A stretch of 33,266 bases of DNA from an uncultured Clostridia bacterium (GTDB lineage: Bacteria; Bacillota; Clostridia; TANB77; CAG-508). The notes beneath the pieces were generated by a model, which saw only the letters and a list, made by a program, of their open reading frames with translations, was not told the DNA's origin and searched no databases. The stretch is from assembly GCA_947628715.1 (NCBI GenBank), contig CANRAW010000013.1, positions 1-33,266 of the forward strand. The letters run 5' to 3'. Shown piece by piece: positions 7,116 through 17,254 of this stretch (positions within the stretch are counted from its first letter, which is position 1; the number at the start of each line of letters is the position of its first letter). Made by a program: the position numbers and the translations under genes.

Positions 7116-8754
7116 ATGAAACAAAATGCAGTCCTTAAAGCTATTTGCTATACTTTATTACCATTACTTTTACTTGTAATAGTTTTATTTTTCAGTTATG
7201 GTATGGGTTATGGCAATGATTATGCAAGTTTTACTGAAGAATATGAAGGTATAGATACATGGATAAATAGGCTTATGTATGGCGTTGGAACTTTTTCAGG
7301 ATTTATATATATAGCTTTACCTGTTTCGATTATAATGTTGATTTTAGTTTTGATTTATTTAATTGAGTCAATGGGATATTCGAAAGGAAAAGATGGAATT
7401 AATATAAATAGTTTTGATAAAATGCCTTTTGAGTTATTAATAATTGCGGGAATGCTTGGAACTATATCATTATGGACGTGGATAATATTTTTCTTATCGT
7501 CGTTTCAAGATTATAAAACTTTCTTGAGTTTGATGCTAACTGGAGGAGTTATAACATATATAGCGTTTATGCTTATTTTTAACACATTTGTTAAAAGAAT
7601 AAAGGCAAAAATTATGTTTAAAACTACATTAATTGGAAAAACTTTACTTACTATAAAGGATAAACTAGACAATATAGAGTTAAGTTTTAGGGAATATAAG
7701 GAGGAAAAGGATAGAAAGCTAGAAGAAAAAAGGAAAGTAGAAGAAAGTACGTTTCAAATTACTGTTAAATTAATATTATATATTTTTGCTTATTTTCTTG
7801 CGGTGTTTGTTGTAACAAGTTTTATTTATTCTGTTTCTTCTGATTTATTAATTTCTGCATTTATTATAGATATTGCGATTACTGTGTATGTATTTATAAA
7901 AATAATTGATAATATAAAATCTTTTAATGTGATAGAAATGCAGTTAGAGAAGATATATAATGGAGATATAAAGTCGAAATTAGATATAGAGAGTATAATG
8001 CCTAGGTTTAAAAATACGGCTAAATATATTAATGATATTTCTAATGGATTTGAAAATGCAATAGAGGAAGGTATAAAGAGTGAGAGGTTAAAAACGGAGC
8101 TTATAACTAATGTTTCTCATGATATAAAGACTCCTCTTACTTCTATAATTAATTATGTTGATTTGCTAAAAAAAGAGGATATAAAGGGAGAAAAGGCTAA
8201 GGAGTATATTTCAATATTAGATAATAAGTCTCAGAGGCTAAAAAGACTTACAGAGGATTTACTTGAGGCTTCTAAGGCTTCTTCTGGAAATGTAAAACTT
8301 AATTTGGAAAATATTAATATGGTGGAGCTTTTGAATCAAGCAATTGGTGAGTTTGGCGATAAGTTTAAACAAAGAAAGCTAGAGGTTATAACTAATTTTC
8401 CAGAGGAAAGTGTTATGATTAATGCTGATAGCAGATATATGTATAGAGTTATTGAAAATATATTTAGCAATGCTGCAAAATATGCGACGAAGGGCTCTAG
8501 AGTTTATATAGACGTTGTTTTAAATGAAAATAAGGTGTATACGACGATAAAGAATATGTCGGCTCAGAGGCTTAATATAAGTACAGATGAACTAATGCAA
8601 AGATTTGTAAGAGGCGATAAGTCAAGAACGACAGAAGGAAGCGGACTTCGGTCTTTCTATATCAAAGAGTTTAACCGAGTTACAAAAGGGCAAGTTTTGT
8701 ATTATTATTGATGGGGATTTATTTAAAGTTGAACTTGAATTTAATAAAATATAA
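7116..8754 (+). CDS. Membrane sensor histidine kinase, read through a +1 frameshift at CGG
   Basis: Partner of the adjacent response regulator. Several hydrophobic segments in the first ~260 residues (about 10-30, 55-83, 108-133, 142-157, 212-260), then a HisKA domain with the phospho-acceptor histidine at residue 335 (NVSHDIKTPL) and a HATPase domain with N box NIFSNAAKYA. At codon 512 (8649-8651) CGG follows GGACTT, exactly inside the G2 box. Skipping the C gives GSGLGLSISKSLTELQKG and a normal beta-strand end, 545 aa, stop at 8752. The unshifted frame reads GLRSFYIKE and ends at 8711, destroying the ATP-lid G2 motif. A GGAGG site precedes the ATG. Confidence 0.93.
8649..8651 (+). other. 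CGG +1 frameshift site in histidine kinase
   Basis: In-frame CTT CGG T; skipping C gives GGT (Gly), restoring GLGLS of the G2 box, which is nearly invariant in histidine kinases. Confidence 0.9.
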
Positions 8755-8780
8755 TTAAAATAATAGCAGGAAATAAAATG

Positions 8781-8966
8781 CTAGCAGGAATAAAATAAAT
8801 TTAAGCGAGTAGCGCTGGAGTGTTTACGAACTAGAAATTATTAAACTTCCTTATGGAAAGAGTTCACGCGTGCCGTGGAAGGGTGCCATAAGGAAGTTTT
8901 AGAATTTCTGTGAAGGAAACCAAGGACAAAGTCTACGAGCGAAAAATTTATTTTATTCCATGCTAG
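8781..8966 (+). repeat. Structured ~185-bp repeat element, copy A
   Basis: The ~140-bp core (8803-8943) is nearly identical to the reverse complement of 28855-28995. It has an internal stem AAACTTCCTTATGG / CCATAAGGAAGTTT and a flanking AGAAATT/AATTTCT. Near-perfect ~22-bp inverted arms enclose the core (8781-8802 with 8944-8966, one-base bulge). The arms differ in sequence from those of copy B, yet both pair. It fills the 349-bp gap between the kinase and the next promoter. Non-coding; identity unknown (structured RNA or miniature mobile element). Confidence 0.85.
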
Positions 8967-9019
8967 TATATAAATTTTGCTATTATATAAAATTTTGTAA
9001 TTATATTTAATTAGAGATA

Positions 9020-9048
9020 TTGACACAAATTTTTACTTAATATATAAT
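9020..9048 (+). promoter_or_regulatory. Consensus sigma-A promoter
   Basis: TTGACA (9020-9025), 17-bp spacer, TATAAT (9043-9048): a perfect consensus, driving the short prepilin-like gene at 9104. Confidence 0.85.
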
Positions 9049-9103
9049 GATAATGCAAAATAAAATATACCTTGCGTAATTTTGTCGGAAGGAGAAAATA
9101 CAA

Positions 9104-9337
9104 ATGAGAATAAACAAAGACCAAAAGGGCGTTACAATGATTGCATTAATTATAACAGTTATTGTATTAGTTATATTAGCAGCAGTTACAATACAAATTG
9201 CATATAAATCAGGAATAATTAATCATGCAACAAATGGCGCAATAGATTATATTCAAGAAGAAGCAAGAGAAAAAAATATAATAAACAATACTGCGAATAT
9301 ATTTAGTAACGCATTAGAAAATAATAAAAGATATTAA
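9104..9337 (+). CDS. Short type IV prepilin-like protein
   Basis: 77 aa. A short basic leader (MRINKDQKG) is followed by VTMIALIITVIVLVILAAVTI, the hydrophobic helix of a class III (prepilin) signal, with G10 as the likely peptidase site. After the helix it has IAYKSGIINHATNGAIDYIQEEA, closely matching the same region of the longer protein at 24510 (LVFDTGVVNQATKGSIDYVEE), then it simply ends. It therefore looks like a stand-alone pilin stem without a globular head. GGAAGGAG lies before the ATG and a perfect promoter upstream. No pilus assembly genes are in the window. Confidence 0.8.
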   Translation: MRINKDQKGVTMIALIITVIVLVILAAVTIQIAYKSGIINHATNGAIDYIQEEAREKNIINNTANIFSNALENNKRY

Positions 9338-9358
9338 AAAATTTGTTTGCTAATTTTA

Positions 9359-9387
9359 TTGATTTTTATGCTTGTATGTTGTATAAT
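9359..9387 (+). promoter_or_regulatory. Sigma-A promoter for uvrA
   Basis: TTGATT (9359-9364), 17-bp spacer, TATAAT (9382-9387), 21 bp before the uvrA start. Confidence 0.65.
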
Positions 9388-9408
9388 TAATTCCATGGGG
9401 GAATTATA

Positions 9409-12232
9409 ATGAACGACAAAATAATCATAAAAGGAGCAAAAGAACATAACTTAAAAGATATTAACTTAGAGATACCAAGAGATAAATTAGTTGTAATAAC
9501 AGGACTTTCAGGCTCTGGAAAATCTTCTTTAGCGTTTGATACTTTGTATGCAGAAGGACAAAGAAGATATGTTGAGAGCCTTTCTTCGTATGCAAGACAA
9601 TTTTTAGGCATGATGGAAAAGCCAAATGTTGAATCAATTGATGGGCTTTCTCCAGCAATTTCAATAGACCAAAAGACTACATCTAAAAATCCACGTTCAA
9701 CTGTTGGAACTGTAACAGAAATATATGATTATATTCGTCTTCTTTATGCTAGAATCGGAACAGCATATTGTCCAAATTGTGGTAAAAAAATCGAAAAACA
9801 AACCTTAGACCAAATAGTAGATAACATATTAGAATTAGAGGAAGGAACAAAAATACAAGTCCTTTCTCCTATTATTCGTGGCAAAAAAGGGGAATTTGTA
9901 AAGCAAATCCAAGGCTATCAAAAAGAAGGATTTGTACGTGCTAGAGTTGACGGAAACGTTGTAGAACTTACAGACGACCTAGATATAGATAGAAAAAAGA
10001 AGCATAATATTGAGCTTGTAATAGATAGATTAGTTATAAAAGAGGGAATAAGGAATAGGCTTGCAGAATCAGTAGAAGTTGCATTAAAACACGCAAACGA
10101 TATGGTTGTAATAGATATAAATGGCAAAGAGGAAAAATTGTATAGTTGTAATTATGCGTGTCCAGACTGCGGTATAAGTATTGGAGAATTAACTCCAAGG
10201 ATGTTTTCTTTTAATAACCCATTTGGGGCATGCCCAACTTGTACTGGTATTGGATACTTAATGACAATGGACGAAGACTTAATTATTCCAGATAAAAGTA
10301 AAACATTGTATGATGGAGTAAAGGCTTTTGGCTCAAGCACAATGAAAAAGGGCGAAACAATGGCAAAGATGTATTTTGAAAGCATAGGAAGACACTATGG
10401 AGTAGATATAAAAAAGCCAATAAAAGATTTGCCTAGAGAATTTTTAGATAAAATTTTATATGGAACAGGAAATGAAAGCATAGACTTTGAATATGAATCT
10501 TATGCAGGAGTTAGAAAATTTAGGACACCGTTTGAAGGTGTAATCCCAACACTAGAAAGAAGACATAATGAAACAAAATCACAGGGAATGCGTGATTTCT
10601 ATGAAATGTACATGAGTGAGAGCGATTGTCCTACTTGTAAAGGTGCAAGGCTAAAGAAGGAAAGTTTGTCTGTAAAAGTAGGAGATAAAAACATAAAAGA
10701 ATTAACAGAAATGTCAATTAGGGCTATTAAGGAATATTTGGCAAATTTGGAATTAACACCAAAAGAAAAAATGATAGCAGACCAAATTTTTAAGGAATTA
10801 GATAAGAGGTTGCAATTTTTATTAGATGTTGGGCTAGAATATTTAACTCTTGCAAGACCTGCTGGCACTTTATCTGGCGGAGAAGCACAAAGAATAAGGC
10901 TTGCAACTCAAATTGGCTCGAGCTTAACAGGTGTATTATATATTTTAGACGAGCCAAGTATAGGTTTGCACCAAAGAGATAATGAAAAATTAATTGCAAC
11001 ATTGAAAAAATTAAGGGATTTGGGAAATTCTGTATTAGTTGTAGAGCATGACGAGGATACAATGTATGCAGCTGACCAAATAATTGATATAGGTCCAGGA
11101 CCGGGTGTTCATGGTGGACACGTTGTTGCACAAGGCACGGCAGAGGAGATAAAAAAAGTAGAGGGGTCAATAACTGGGCAATATTTAAGTGGAAATAAAA
11201 GAATATCTGTGCCAAAGAAAAGAAGAAAATCAAATGGAAAAGCTATAGAAATAATTGGTGCATCAGAAAATAATTTAAGAAATATAAATGTTAAAATACC
11301 TTTAGGTGTGTTTACATGTGTTACAGGTGTTTCAGGTTCAGGAAAATCTACTCTTGTAAATGAGGTATTGTATAAAACGGCTGCAAAAGTAATTAATAAG
11401 GCAAATGAAAAAGCTGGTAAGTGCAAAGAAATAAAAGGCTTGGAAAATATTGACAAAATTATAAATATTGACCAATCACCAATAGGAAGAACTCCTAGGT
11501 CTAATCCAGCAACATATACAGGTGTGTTTGATATTATTCGTGATTTATTTGCTACAACTAATGAAGCAAAAATGAGAGGATATGATAAGGGAAGATTTAG
11601 TTTTAATGTTCCGGGAGGAAGATGTGAAGCCTGCCAAGGTGATGGTGTTTTAAAAATAGAAATGCACTTTTTACCAGATATATATGTACCTTGCGAGGTG
11701 TGCAAAGGAAAAAGGTATAATCAAGAAACCTTGGAGGTAAAATATAAAGGTAAAACTATTTCAGATGTTTTAGATATGACAGTTGAAGAAGCATTGGAAT
11801 TTTTTGACAAAATTCCTAGAATTAAACAAAAAATTCAGACTCTTGCAGATGTTGGACTCGGATATATAAAACTTGGACAACCTTCGACTACACTTTCAGG
11901 TGGAGAAGCACAGAGAGTTAAACTTGCGACTGAATTATCAAAGAAGGCAACTGGAAAAACTTTGTATATATTAGACGAGCCAACAACAGGACTTCATATT
12001 GCAGATGTTCATAAATTAGTAGATATTTTGCAAAGATTAGTAGATACAGGGAATAGCATTATTGTAATTGAGCATAATTTGGATTTAATAAAAACTTGTG
12101 ATTACATTATTGATTTAGGTCCAGAAGGTGGAGAAAATGGTGGAACTGTTGTGCAAGTTCGGAACTCCAGAACAGGTTGTAAAAAATGAAAAAAGCTATA
12201 CAGGTCAGTTTTTGCGTAAGTATATAGAATAA
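9409..12232 (+). CDS. uvrA: Excinuclease ABC subunit A, read through a +1 frameshift at CGG
   Basis: UvrA is the damage-sensing ATPase of nucleotide excision repair. Two ABC modules: Walker [10 protein letters not shown] at residues 32-40 and GVSGSGKST at about 640-648; signature motifs [12 protein letters not shown] and [12 protein letters not shown]; zinc-binding cysteine pairs ([18 protein letters not shown]). At codon 918 (12160-12162) CGG follows GTT. Unshifted reading adds RNSRTGCKK and stops at 12187. Skipping the C gives [23 protein letters not shown], the usual UvrA C-terminus, 940 aa, stop at 12230. The unshifted protein would lack only the last ~22 residues, so some activity is conceivable even without the shift. 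uvrB and uvrC are not in the window. Confidence 0.96.
12160..12162 (+). other. CGG +1 frameshift site in uvrA
   Basis: In-frame GTT CGG A; skipping C gives GGA (Gly) of the conserved GTPE motif near the C-terminus. Confidence 0.88.
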
Positions 12233-12238
12233 AAAATT

Positions 12239-12270
12239 AAGGAATGTCTTATATGTAAAAGACATTCCTT
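12239..12270. terminator. Bidirectional terminator between uvrA and the Asn-rich micro-protein
   Basis: Perfect 12-bp stem (AAGGAATGTCTT with AAGACATTCCTT) around an 8-base loop, seven bases after the restored uvrA stop at 12230. It serves two convergent genes. Confidence 0.8.
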
Positions 12271-12283
12271 AACAATCTTAATC

Positions 12284-12385
12284 TTAGTGATTGTTATTTT
12301 GGTTGTTATTGTTATTATTATTGTTGTTATTATTGTTATTGTTCTTGCTGTTGTTGTTATTGTTGTTATTCTTATCTTTTGACAT
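12284..12385 (-). CDS. Asparagine-rich micro-protein
   Basis: A 33-codon frame on the minus strand starting MSKDKNN and consisting almost wholly of Asn (runs broken only by SK and Q), ending NNNH. A strong GGAGGTG site lies 9 bases before the ATG, which supports translation despite the low complexity. It ends against the uvrA terminator. AAC/AAT codons are mixed, so it is not a simple trinucleotide microsatellite. Function unknown; it could alternatively be an (AAY)n repeat with no product. Confidence 0.55.
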   Translation of the reverse strand: MSKDKNNNNNNNSKNNNNNNNNNNNNNNQNNNH

Positions 12386-12489
12386 AGCTTTAAGCACCTC
12401 CAATATCAATTTGTTATGTTTATATTATTACCGTAAAAAAATAAAATATACAGTGACATTGCAAAAATAATTTATATGCCTTATAATAC

Positions 12490-12518
12490 TTGACTTTTTA
12501 GTAAAAAGACTGTAATAT
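12490..12518 (+). promoter_or_regulatory. Sigma-A promoter
   Basis: TTGACT (12490-12495), 17-bp spacer, TAATAT (12513-12518), 28 bp before the small membrane protein at 12546. Confidence 0.6.
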
Positions 12519-12545
12519 ATTATTATGTATAGAAGGATGTAAAAG

Positions 12546-12734
12546 ATGAAAGAAAATATTTTATTAATACTTGGATTATTGCTTGCTTTAAGCGGAGTTA
12601 TTTTAATTTATGATGCAAGAGGAATAACAAAAAAATTATTTGGTTTTGGTGACCAAAATGAAGCAACAGCTGGCTTAAAAATTTTAGGATTTATAATGTC
12701 AATTATTGGAGTTTTAATTATATACTTTAAATAA
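12546..12734 (+). CDS. Small two-helix membrane protein
   Basis: 62 aa with two hydrophobic helices (about residues 4-24 and 44-61) separated by a polar loop (GITKKLFGFGDQNEATAGLK). AAGGATG precedes the ATG. It lies 12 bp before the L,D-transpeptidase gene and shares its promoter, so a link to the cell envelope is possible. I do not recognise the family. Confidence 0.75.
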   Translation: MKENILLILGLLLALSGVILIYDARGITKKLFGFGDQNEATAGLKILGFIMSIIGVLIIYFK

Positions 12735-12746
12735 GGAAATAATAAT

Positions 12747-13769
12747 ATGGGAAATAAACAAATCAAGATAAAGAATAAAGAAAGATTAATTATTGCAATA
12801 TGTATATTTTTGGTAATTCTTATACTATTGCCTCTGTTTATTATTTTTAATTTTCAAAAACAAAATAAGTTATTAAGTAAAAAAGATAGTAATATATTAT
12901 ATTATAACGAAAATGAATTTGAAAATGAAAATAAAGGAGACGATGATGTGATTGTAGTTAATGTTGACGATGAAAATGAAACTTATGAAAGTCAACCTAC
13001 AAATGAAGAAAAACCAAAAAATGAAGAGACAAAACCAAAAGTACAAAATATACCATATTATATAAAAATTAACAATAAAGCAAATACAGTTACAGTATAT
13101 AAGAAAGATGCAAAAGGAGAATATACAGTTCCGATAAAAGCAATGATTTGTTCTATTGGAGATGCAACGCCAGAAAGTGGCGTATTTTCAATATCAGACA
13201 AATATACTTGGAGATTTTTACAAGGCGATGTATATGGGCAATATGCTTGCAGAATAACGGGACATATTTTGTTTCACTCTGTACCATACACAAGTCAAGA
13301 TAAATCAACGTTAGAGTGGTGGGAGTATGATAAACTCGGAGAAAAAGCGTCACTTGGCTGTATAAGATTAAAGGTAGAAGATGCAAAGTGGATATATGAT
13401 AATTGTGTATCTGGAACAAAAGTAGAATTTTATTCAGATTCAAACCCAGGACCTTTAGGAAAACCTACAGCTAGGAAAATAAGTGATGATGAGGAAGTAA
13501 GAAACTGGGATCCAACTGATCCAGATAAAAATAATCCATGGAATGAATATTTAAAAAGAAAAGAAGAAAATAAAAAACAGGAAGAAGATAATAAGCAAGA
13601 AGAAAAAAATCAGACAAAAGAAGATATTGTTGTGCAGGCTACAACAAACAGCGTTAGTAAAGATAATACAGTTATAGACAATAAAAATGAGGTTGCAAAC
13701 GAGATAAAAGAAACAAACAATAATAATATTATTATAAATAATAACACAAATGTTATTAAGCAAAATTAA
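12747..13769 (+). CDS. Membrane-anchored L,D-transpeptidase (YkuD domain)
   Basis: L,D-transpeptidases cross-link or anchor peptidoglycan through meso-DAP residues. 340 aa: a cytoplasmic basic N-terminus, one membrane helix at about 13-35, an acidic linker (50-100), and a YkuD domain from YYIKINNKANTVTVY to about residue 235. The catalytic motif is present: HSVPY histidine, then SLGCIRL with the nucleophile at Cys205, followed by DAKWIYDNC. The last ~90 residues are a Lys/Glu/Gln/Asn-rich tail without recognisable fold. Encoded between a small membrane protein and valS, with 23 bp to the latter. Confidence 0.88.
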   Translation: MGNKQIKIKNKERLIIAICIFLVILILLPLFIIFNFQKQNKLLSKKDSNILYYNENEFENENKGDDDVIVVNVDDENETYESQPTNEEKPKNEETKPKVQNIPYYIKINNKANTVTVYKKDAKGEYTVPIKAMICSIGDATPESGVFSISDKYTWRFLQGDVYGQYACRITGHILFHSVPYTSQDKSTLEWWEYDKLGEKASLGCIRLKVEDAKWIYDNCVSGTKVEFYSDSNPGPLGKPTARKISDDEEVRNWDPTDPDKNNPWNEYLKRKEENKKQEEDNKQEEKNQTKEDIVVQATTNSVSKDNTVIDNKNEVANEIKETNNNNIIINNNTNVIKQN

Positions 13770-13792
13770 AGTGGTTAGAAGGAGTATTTAAG

Positions 13793-16207
13793 ATGTTAGA
13801 TAAAAAGTACAATGCAGAGGAAAAAGAAAAAAAGTGGTTAGATTATTGGAGAGATAATAAAGTTTATGAATTTCAAAGAAATGGAAAAGAAGTATTTTCT
13901 ATAGATACTCCTCCACCTACAGTTAATGGAAAAATACATATAGGACATATATTTTCTTATACTCAAACAGAAATGCTTGCAAGATATAAAAGATTAAGAG
14001 GATATAACATTTTTTATCCATTTGGATTTGACGATAATGGATTACCTAGTGAAAGATTAGTTGAAAAGGAACAAGGCAAAAGAGCACATGAGATAGGAAG
14101 AGACGAATTTTCAAAATTATGTTATGAAACGACTGATAAGTATGAGGCAGAATTTAAAGAATTATTCAGTAAAATGGGAGTTAGTACAGATTGGAATATA
14201 CATTATAAAACAGTTAGCCCATCTACAATAAAAATTAGTCAAACTTCTTTTTTAGACTTGATGGAAAAAGGACATTGCTATCATAAAGAAAGCCCAGCGC
14301 TATGGTGTAATGAGTGTTTAACTTCAATTGCACAGGCAGAGCTTGAAACAAAGACAATAAAAACAACATTTAACTATGTAAATTTCAAGACAGTTGAGGA
14401 TAATGAAACATTTACAATTGCAACAACAAGGCCAGAGTTATTACCTGCAATTGTTTGTGTATTTGTTAATCCAGAAGATAAAAAACATAAGCACTTAATT
14501 GGAAAAACAGCACATATTCCAGTAATTGATGTAGAAGTTCCAATAATGGCAGACGAAAAAGTTGATATGGAAAAGGGAACAGGAGCAGTAATGTGCTGTA
14601 CATTTGGAGACCAGACAGATATTGAGTGGTGGAAAAAATACAATTTACCTCTTAAATATATTTTCACAGATAATGGAAGAATAGTAGATTCTGTTCCAAA
14701 ATATGGCGGATTAAAAATAAAAGAAGCTAGAAAACAAATTGTAGAAGATTTGCAAGCAGGTGGATATATAGTTAAGATAGAGGAATTAGAACACGAAGTA
14801 CAAACTCATGAAAGATGCGGAAAAGAAGTTGAATATGCTGTAATGAAACAGTGGTTTATTGATATAATGAATCACAAGGAAGATTTCCTAAAAATAGGAA
14901 ATGAGATAAAATGGCATCCTGCACACATGCACACAAGATATGACGAGTGGGTAAATAATATTGCATGGGATTGGTGTATATCTAGACAAAGATACTTTGG
15001 TGTTCCATTTCCAGTTTGGTATTGTAAAGACTGTGGAGAGGTTATATTGGCTGATAGGGAAGATTTACCAGTAAACCCATTAAGTAGTAAGCCTAGAATA
15101 AATAAATGCCCTAAATGTGGTTGTAGTGAATTTGTACCTGAGACAGATATTATGGATACTTGGGCAACGTCTTCTATAACTCCTTTAATAAATATGAGAT
15201 ATGGAGAAAAAGAAAATTTTGAAGATATATTAAAACCTATGAGCTTGAGAACAAATGCTAGTGAAATTATAAGAACTTGGGATTTTTATACAATAGTTAA
15301 GAGCTTTTATCATTTCGGACAAAGACCTTGGGATAATGTTATGATTTCTGGATTTGTTATGGCAAATAAAGGTGAAAAAATAAGTAAGAGCAAAGGAAAT
15401 AGTAAGCATGAACCAATGGACTTGATAAAACAATATTCTGCTGATGTTATTAGATATTGGGCAGGTACAGGTAGATTAGGAACTGATATTGTATTTAGTG
15501 AAGAAACATTGCTTCGTGGTAAAAAGCTAGTAAATAAAATTTGGAATGTTGCAAAGTTTGTAGAAATGCACCTTACAGATTATCAAGATAAAGAATTTAA
15601 AGACTTTGAATATGTTGATAAATGGATATTAGGTCGTTTTGCAGAAATGGAAAGACAGTTCCTAGATTATTTAGAGGAATATGAAGTTGGACTAGCTCTA
15701 AACATTTTAGAAAAGTTTTTCTGGGAATTTTGCGATAACTATATTGAAATAGTAAAACATAGATTATATAGACCAGAGGAATTTGGCGATATACCAAGAT
15801 ATAGCGGACAAAAAACAGTATATATATTACTTTATAAGTTTTTACAAGACTTTAGTATATATTTCCCATATATAACTGAGGAAATATTCCAAGAACTTTA
15901 TCATAATAATAAATCAATTCATACAACAGAAATAAAGCCTTTAGAATATAAATTTGATGAAGAAATAAAAATGGGTGACCAAATGATAGAAATTATTAGT
16001 GAGGCAAGAGGTGCTAAAACGAATAGTAATGTATCATTAAAAACACCTATAAAGAAATTATCAATTGGAGTTAATAAAGACTTAAAAGAAGCAATTGAAA
16101 AATCAATAAAAGATTTTAAAGCAACTTTATTTATAGAAGATTTAGAAATGAAAGTTATAGATAAAGATTATGAAGTTTATAATATTGAACTTGATTTAAG
16201 TGAATAA
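13793..16207 (+). CDS. valS: Valyl-tRNA synthetase, archaeal/rickettsial-like type
   Basis: Charges tRNA-Val with valine. HIGH motif at residues 49-52, KISKS at 529-533, and an editing (CP1) domain with ATTRPELLPA and a GTGAVMCCTFGDQTD segment. At 804 aa it is shorter than the usual bacterial ValS (~880) and appears to lack the C-terminal coiled-coil arm. The N-terminal sequence (IDTPPPTVNGKIHIGHIFSY, then FDDNGLPSERL) resembles what I recall of the archaeal and rickettsial 'type 2' subfamily more than Bacillus ValS. Zinc-like Cys pairs occur in the insert (WCNECL, YCKDCG, CPKCGC). GAAGGAG precedes the ATG; a terminator follows. No CGG codon. Confidence 0.93.
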   Translation: MLDKKYNAEEKEKKWLDYWRDNKVYEFQRNGKEVFSIDTPPPTVNGKIHIGHIFSYTQTEMLARYKRLRGYNIFYPFGFDDNGLPSERLVEKEQGKRAHEIGRDEFSKLCYETTDKYEAEFKELFSKMGVSTDWNIHYKTVSPSTIKISQTSFLDLMEKGHCYHKESPALWCNECLTSIAQAELETKTIKTTFNYVNFKTVEDNETFTIATTRPELLPAIVCVFVNPEDKKHKHLIGKTAHIPVIDVEVPIMADEKVDMEKGTGAVMCCTFGDQTDIEWWKKYNLPLKYIFTDNGRIVDSVPKYGGLKIKEARKQIVEDLQAGGYIVKIEELEHEVQTHERCGKEVEYAVMKQWFIDIMNHKEDFLKIGNEIKWHPAHMHTRYDEWVNNIAWDWCISRQRYFGVPFPVWYCKDCGEVILADREDLPVNPLSSKPRINKCPKCGCSEFVPETDIMDTWATSSITPLINMRYGEKENFEDILKPMSLRTNASEIIRTWDFYTIVKSFYHFGQRPWDNVMISGFVMANKGEKISKSKGNSKHEPMDLIKQYSADVIRYWAGTGRLGTDIVFSEETLLRGKKLVNKIWNVAKFVEMHLTDYQDKEFKDFEYVDKWILGRFAEMERQFLDYLEEYEVGLALNILEKFFWEFCDNYIEIVKHRLYRPEEFGDIPRYSGQKTVYILLYKFLQDFSIYFPYITEEIFQELYHNNKSIHTTEIKPLEYKFDEEIKMGDQMIEIISEARGAKTNSNVSLKTPIKKLSIGVNKDLKEAIEKSIKDFKATLFIEDLEMKVIDKDYEVYNIELDLSE

Positions 16208-16214
16208 TAGCGTG

Positions 16215-16254
16215 AAATAGTGAATAATCAACATGCTTGCATTATTCACTATTT
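16215..16254 (+). terminator. Terminator after valS
   Basis: 14-bp perfect stem (16215-16228 with 16241-16254) around a 12-base loop, followed by the T-rich GTTTCT. It ends the valS transcript. Confidence 0.8.
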
Positions 16255-16326
16255 GTTTCTAATTTGGTAAAATAAGTTTAAATTAAATAATATAGGAAAT
16301 AATTATAGGAAAGAGGTGTATTAAAA

Positions 16327-17181
16327 ATGTCGTTAATATGGGAAATTGCAAAGTTTGTTATATTTTCAATGATTATAGTGTATGTATCTAAAGAAATCTT
16401 GGTAAAGCTACTAAGAAAAATTGCAGAAATACTAGACTTAACACCAAAAGCAGTTGGAAATATTGCTGGATTTGCAACTTCAATGCCAGAACTACTTACG
16501 GTTTTTTTCTCTGGTGCACAAGGGCTAATTAGTGCTGGATTATATAACATTGCGAGTTCAAATGTAATAAATTTAATTCAATATTCTTTTTCTATTCATT
16601 TTAATAAAAATGGAAAAGAATTAAGAAATAAAGCGATTATGACGCAACTTGTTATTGTTTGTATAACAATATTTATACCAATAGCCATGATTGCTTTAAA
16701 CTTACAAGCTAGTTTAACGATGATACCAATATTTATTATAATATTTTTCCTATTTTTTCATATCAGAAAAAATGCTTATAAGTTATATAAAGTGCCTATT
16801 GTGACTGAAACTGAGTCGAAGAAGATTGAAGAAGAGAAAAAATGGGTTAGACATAAAAGAAAATACGCGATAATAACTTCTTTGGAATTATTGGCTGTTG
16901 GTGTAATTTTGTTTATTATTGGTAATTTATTGGGTAGTACATTGGAAGCATTAAAGATAAAATTTAATATACCTGAGGCTATAATTGGAATTATTTTAGG
17001 CTTTGTAACAAGTATACCTGAGCTTATAACTTTCATAGAGGCACAAAGGCATCATAGCGAAAAAACAAATGATATGCAAGGTGTAATTGAGGCAACGAGC
17101 AATTTGTTTTCTTCGAATATGATTAACTTATGTGTTATTGAAAGCATTGGAATTATTGCTTTTTATCTATTAGGTGGATAA
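16327..17181 (+). CDS. CaCA-superfamily cation exchanger (Na/Ca exchanger-like)
   Basis: 284 aa, predominantly membrane. The two inverted alpha-repeats of the CaCA family are visible: GFATSMPELLTVFFSG near residue 48, followed by SNVINL, and GFVTSIPELITFIEA near residue 223, followed by SSNMINL. The acidic residue in each PEL motif is the expected cation ligand. A hydrophilic, charged loop (about 155-180) separates the halves. It is shorter than classical exchangers (~320 aa and up), with about eight helices. Transported ion unknown, probably Ca2+ or another divalent cation. It has its own ribosome site (AAAGAGGTG). Confidence 0.82.
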   Translation: MSLIWEIAKFVIFSMIIVYVSKEILVKLLRKIAEILDLTPKAVGNIAGFATSMPELLTVFFSGAQGLISAGLYNIASSNVINLIQYSFSIHFNKNGKELRNKAIMTQLVIVCITIFIPIAMIALNLQASLTMIPIFIIIFFLFFHIRKNAYKLYKVPIVTETESKKIEEEKKWVRHKRKYAIITSLELLAVGVILFIIGNLLGSTLEALKIKFNIPEAIIGIILGFVTSIPELITFIEAQRHHSEKTNDMQGVIEATSNLFSSNMINLCVIESIGIIAFYLLGG

Positions 17182-17191
17182 GCCTTAATAG

Positions 17192-17220
17192 TTGATATTT
17201 TTGGAAAAATGTAGTAAAAT
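17192..17220 (+). promoter_or_regulatory. Sigma-A promoter
   Basis: TTGATA (17192-17197), 17-bp spacer, TAAAAT (17215-17220), 34 bp before the putative metal exporter. Confidence 0.6.
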
Positions 17221-17254
17221 ATATAAATTAAGATAAAATAAAAGGAGTGGTATA

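Noticed and set aside
8841..9026. Minus-strand 61-aa reading frame inside repeat copy A
   Set aside because: It lies across the palindromic repeat, has no ribosome site, and is not kept intact in copy B.
11109..11705. Long minus-strand reading frame inside uvrA
   Set aside because: Shadow of the uvrA coding sequence; no ribosome site or recognisable domain.
12284..12400. Simple (AAY)n microsatellite only
   Set aside because: The strong ribosome site, ATG, interrupting SK and Q/H codons and a clean stop favour a real micro-protein, though this stays uncertain.
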